From Marinibacterium profundimaris (GTDB lineage Bacteria > Pseudomonadota > Alphaproteobacteria > Rhodobacterales > Rhodobacteraceae), in NCBI RefSeq assembly GCF_002210095.1, contig NZ_AQQR01000001.1, positions 620,001 to 684,000 on the forward strand: a DNA stretch of 64,000 bases, in the 5' to 3' direction. Within the stretch, counting starts at the first letter, position 1; the number at the start of each line of letters is the position of its first letter. The notes beneath the pieces are model-generated. The model saw nothing but the letters and a program-made list of their open reading frames with translations, did no database searches and had not been told where the DNA came from. The translations under genes and the position numbers were made by a program. Below, piece by piece: positions 63,754 to 64,000 of this stretch.

Positions 63754-64000
63754 ATGACCACCTTCACACCGCACGGCAAGAACCTGATCGCAGGGGAATG
63801 GGTCGCCGGAGAGGCCACCTTTGCCTCCGCGCCCGTCTCGGGCCCGTCGCACAGCTTCACCGACGGCTCGCCCGCGCTGGTCGATGCCGCCGTCAAGGCC
63901 GCCGAAGAGGCGTTCTGGACCTACGGCTATTCCAGCCGCGAGGACCGCGCCGCCTTCCTGAACGCCATTGCCGACGAGATCGAGGCCCGCGGCGAGCAGA
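63754..64000 (+). CDS. 2-oxoglutarate semialdehyde dehydrogenase-type aldehyde dehydrogenase (partial, cut by window end)
   Basis: Only the first ~82 residues are present: MTTFTPHGKNLIAGEWVAGEATFASAPVSGPSHSFTDG, then VDAAVKAAEEAFWTYGYSSREDRAAFLNAIADEIEARGEQ, the N-terminal pattern of aldehyde dehydrogenases. AAAGGA precedes the ATG. In the arabinose pathway this enzyme yields 2-oxoglutarate. The catalytic Cys and Glu lie beyond the window, so the substrate is inferred from context. Confidence 0.85.
   Translation, partial: MTTFTPHGKNLIAGEWVAGEATFASAPVSGPSHSFTDGSPALVDAAVKAAEEAFWTYGYSSREDRAAFLNAIADEIEARGEQ

Overview
The window looks like chromosomal DNA of an alphaproteobacterium, most likely a Rhodobacteraceae (Roseobacter/Paracoccus-type) member. 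It is GC-rich throughout, coding is dense with many 1-8 nt stop/start overlaps, and the gene content fits that family: FnrL next to hemN and ccoNOQP-ccoGHIS, a monomeric NADP isocitrate dehydrogenase, a pqqABCDE operon and a ChvE/GguAB sugar importer. No tRNA, rRNA, CRISPR array, transposase or phage gene was seen.

Layout. 1-2633: zinc uptake (znuA cut by the left edge, divergent zur-znuC-znuB, two Zur-box-like palindromes between them). 2745-4349: a DUF805 membrane protein and an SDR oxidoreductase. 4350-4714: intergenic repeats. 4715-12186 (all minus): a response regulator and a NahK/ErcS-type hybrid kinase, then pqqA-B-C-D-E, then a FIST-domain (NosP-like) protein; this looks like a NO/redox-sensing module wrapped round PQQ synthesis. 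12344-20578 (minus): ccoNOQP, the cbb3 oxidase, and ccoGHIS, its maturation genes, each preceded by an FNR-type palindrome. 20956-23681: a cupin, fnrL, and divergent hemN with a third FNR box.

23940-26994: a small membrane protein, a KDPGal-type aldolase overlapping an SMP-30 lactonase, and a quinone oxidoreductase. 27080-39279: a hydantoin/ureide catabolic region. hyuA-hyuB run leftward; a polyamine-type ABC importer, hydantoin racemase, N-carbamoyl-D-amino-acid hydrolase, NodB/PuuE-type deacetylase, a small CxxC protein and a CobW-type GTPase run rightward. 39563-41770: icd with a clear terminator. 41890-44205: a divergent pair, a copper-type periplasmic protein and a polytopic membrane protein. 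44307-51652: a branched-chain/urea-type ABC importer followed by a PaaA/PaaC-like protein and a ThDP enzyme, an assembly I cannot assign to a known pathway. 51653-52022: repeats again. 52023-54038: an aminotransferase and an SDR.

54096-64000: a GbpR-like LysR regulator divergent from chvE-gguA-gguB, then an L-arabonate-type dehydratase, Gfo/Idh sugar dehydrogenase, mutarotase, L-KDA-type dehydratase and the start of an aldehyde dehydrogenase. Together these form a non-phosphorylative L-arabinose (pentose) route to 2-oxoglutarate. No lactonase is seen in that cluster; the SMP-30 protein at 24944-25828 is one candidate.

All names rest on reading translated sequence and on remembered family features; no database search was run.
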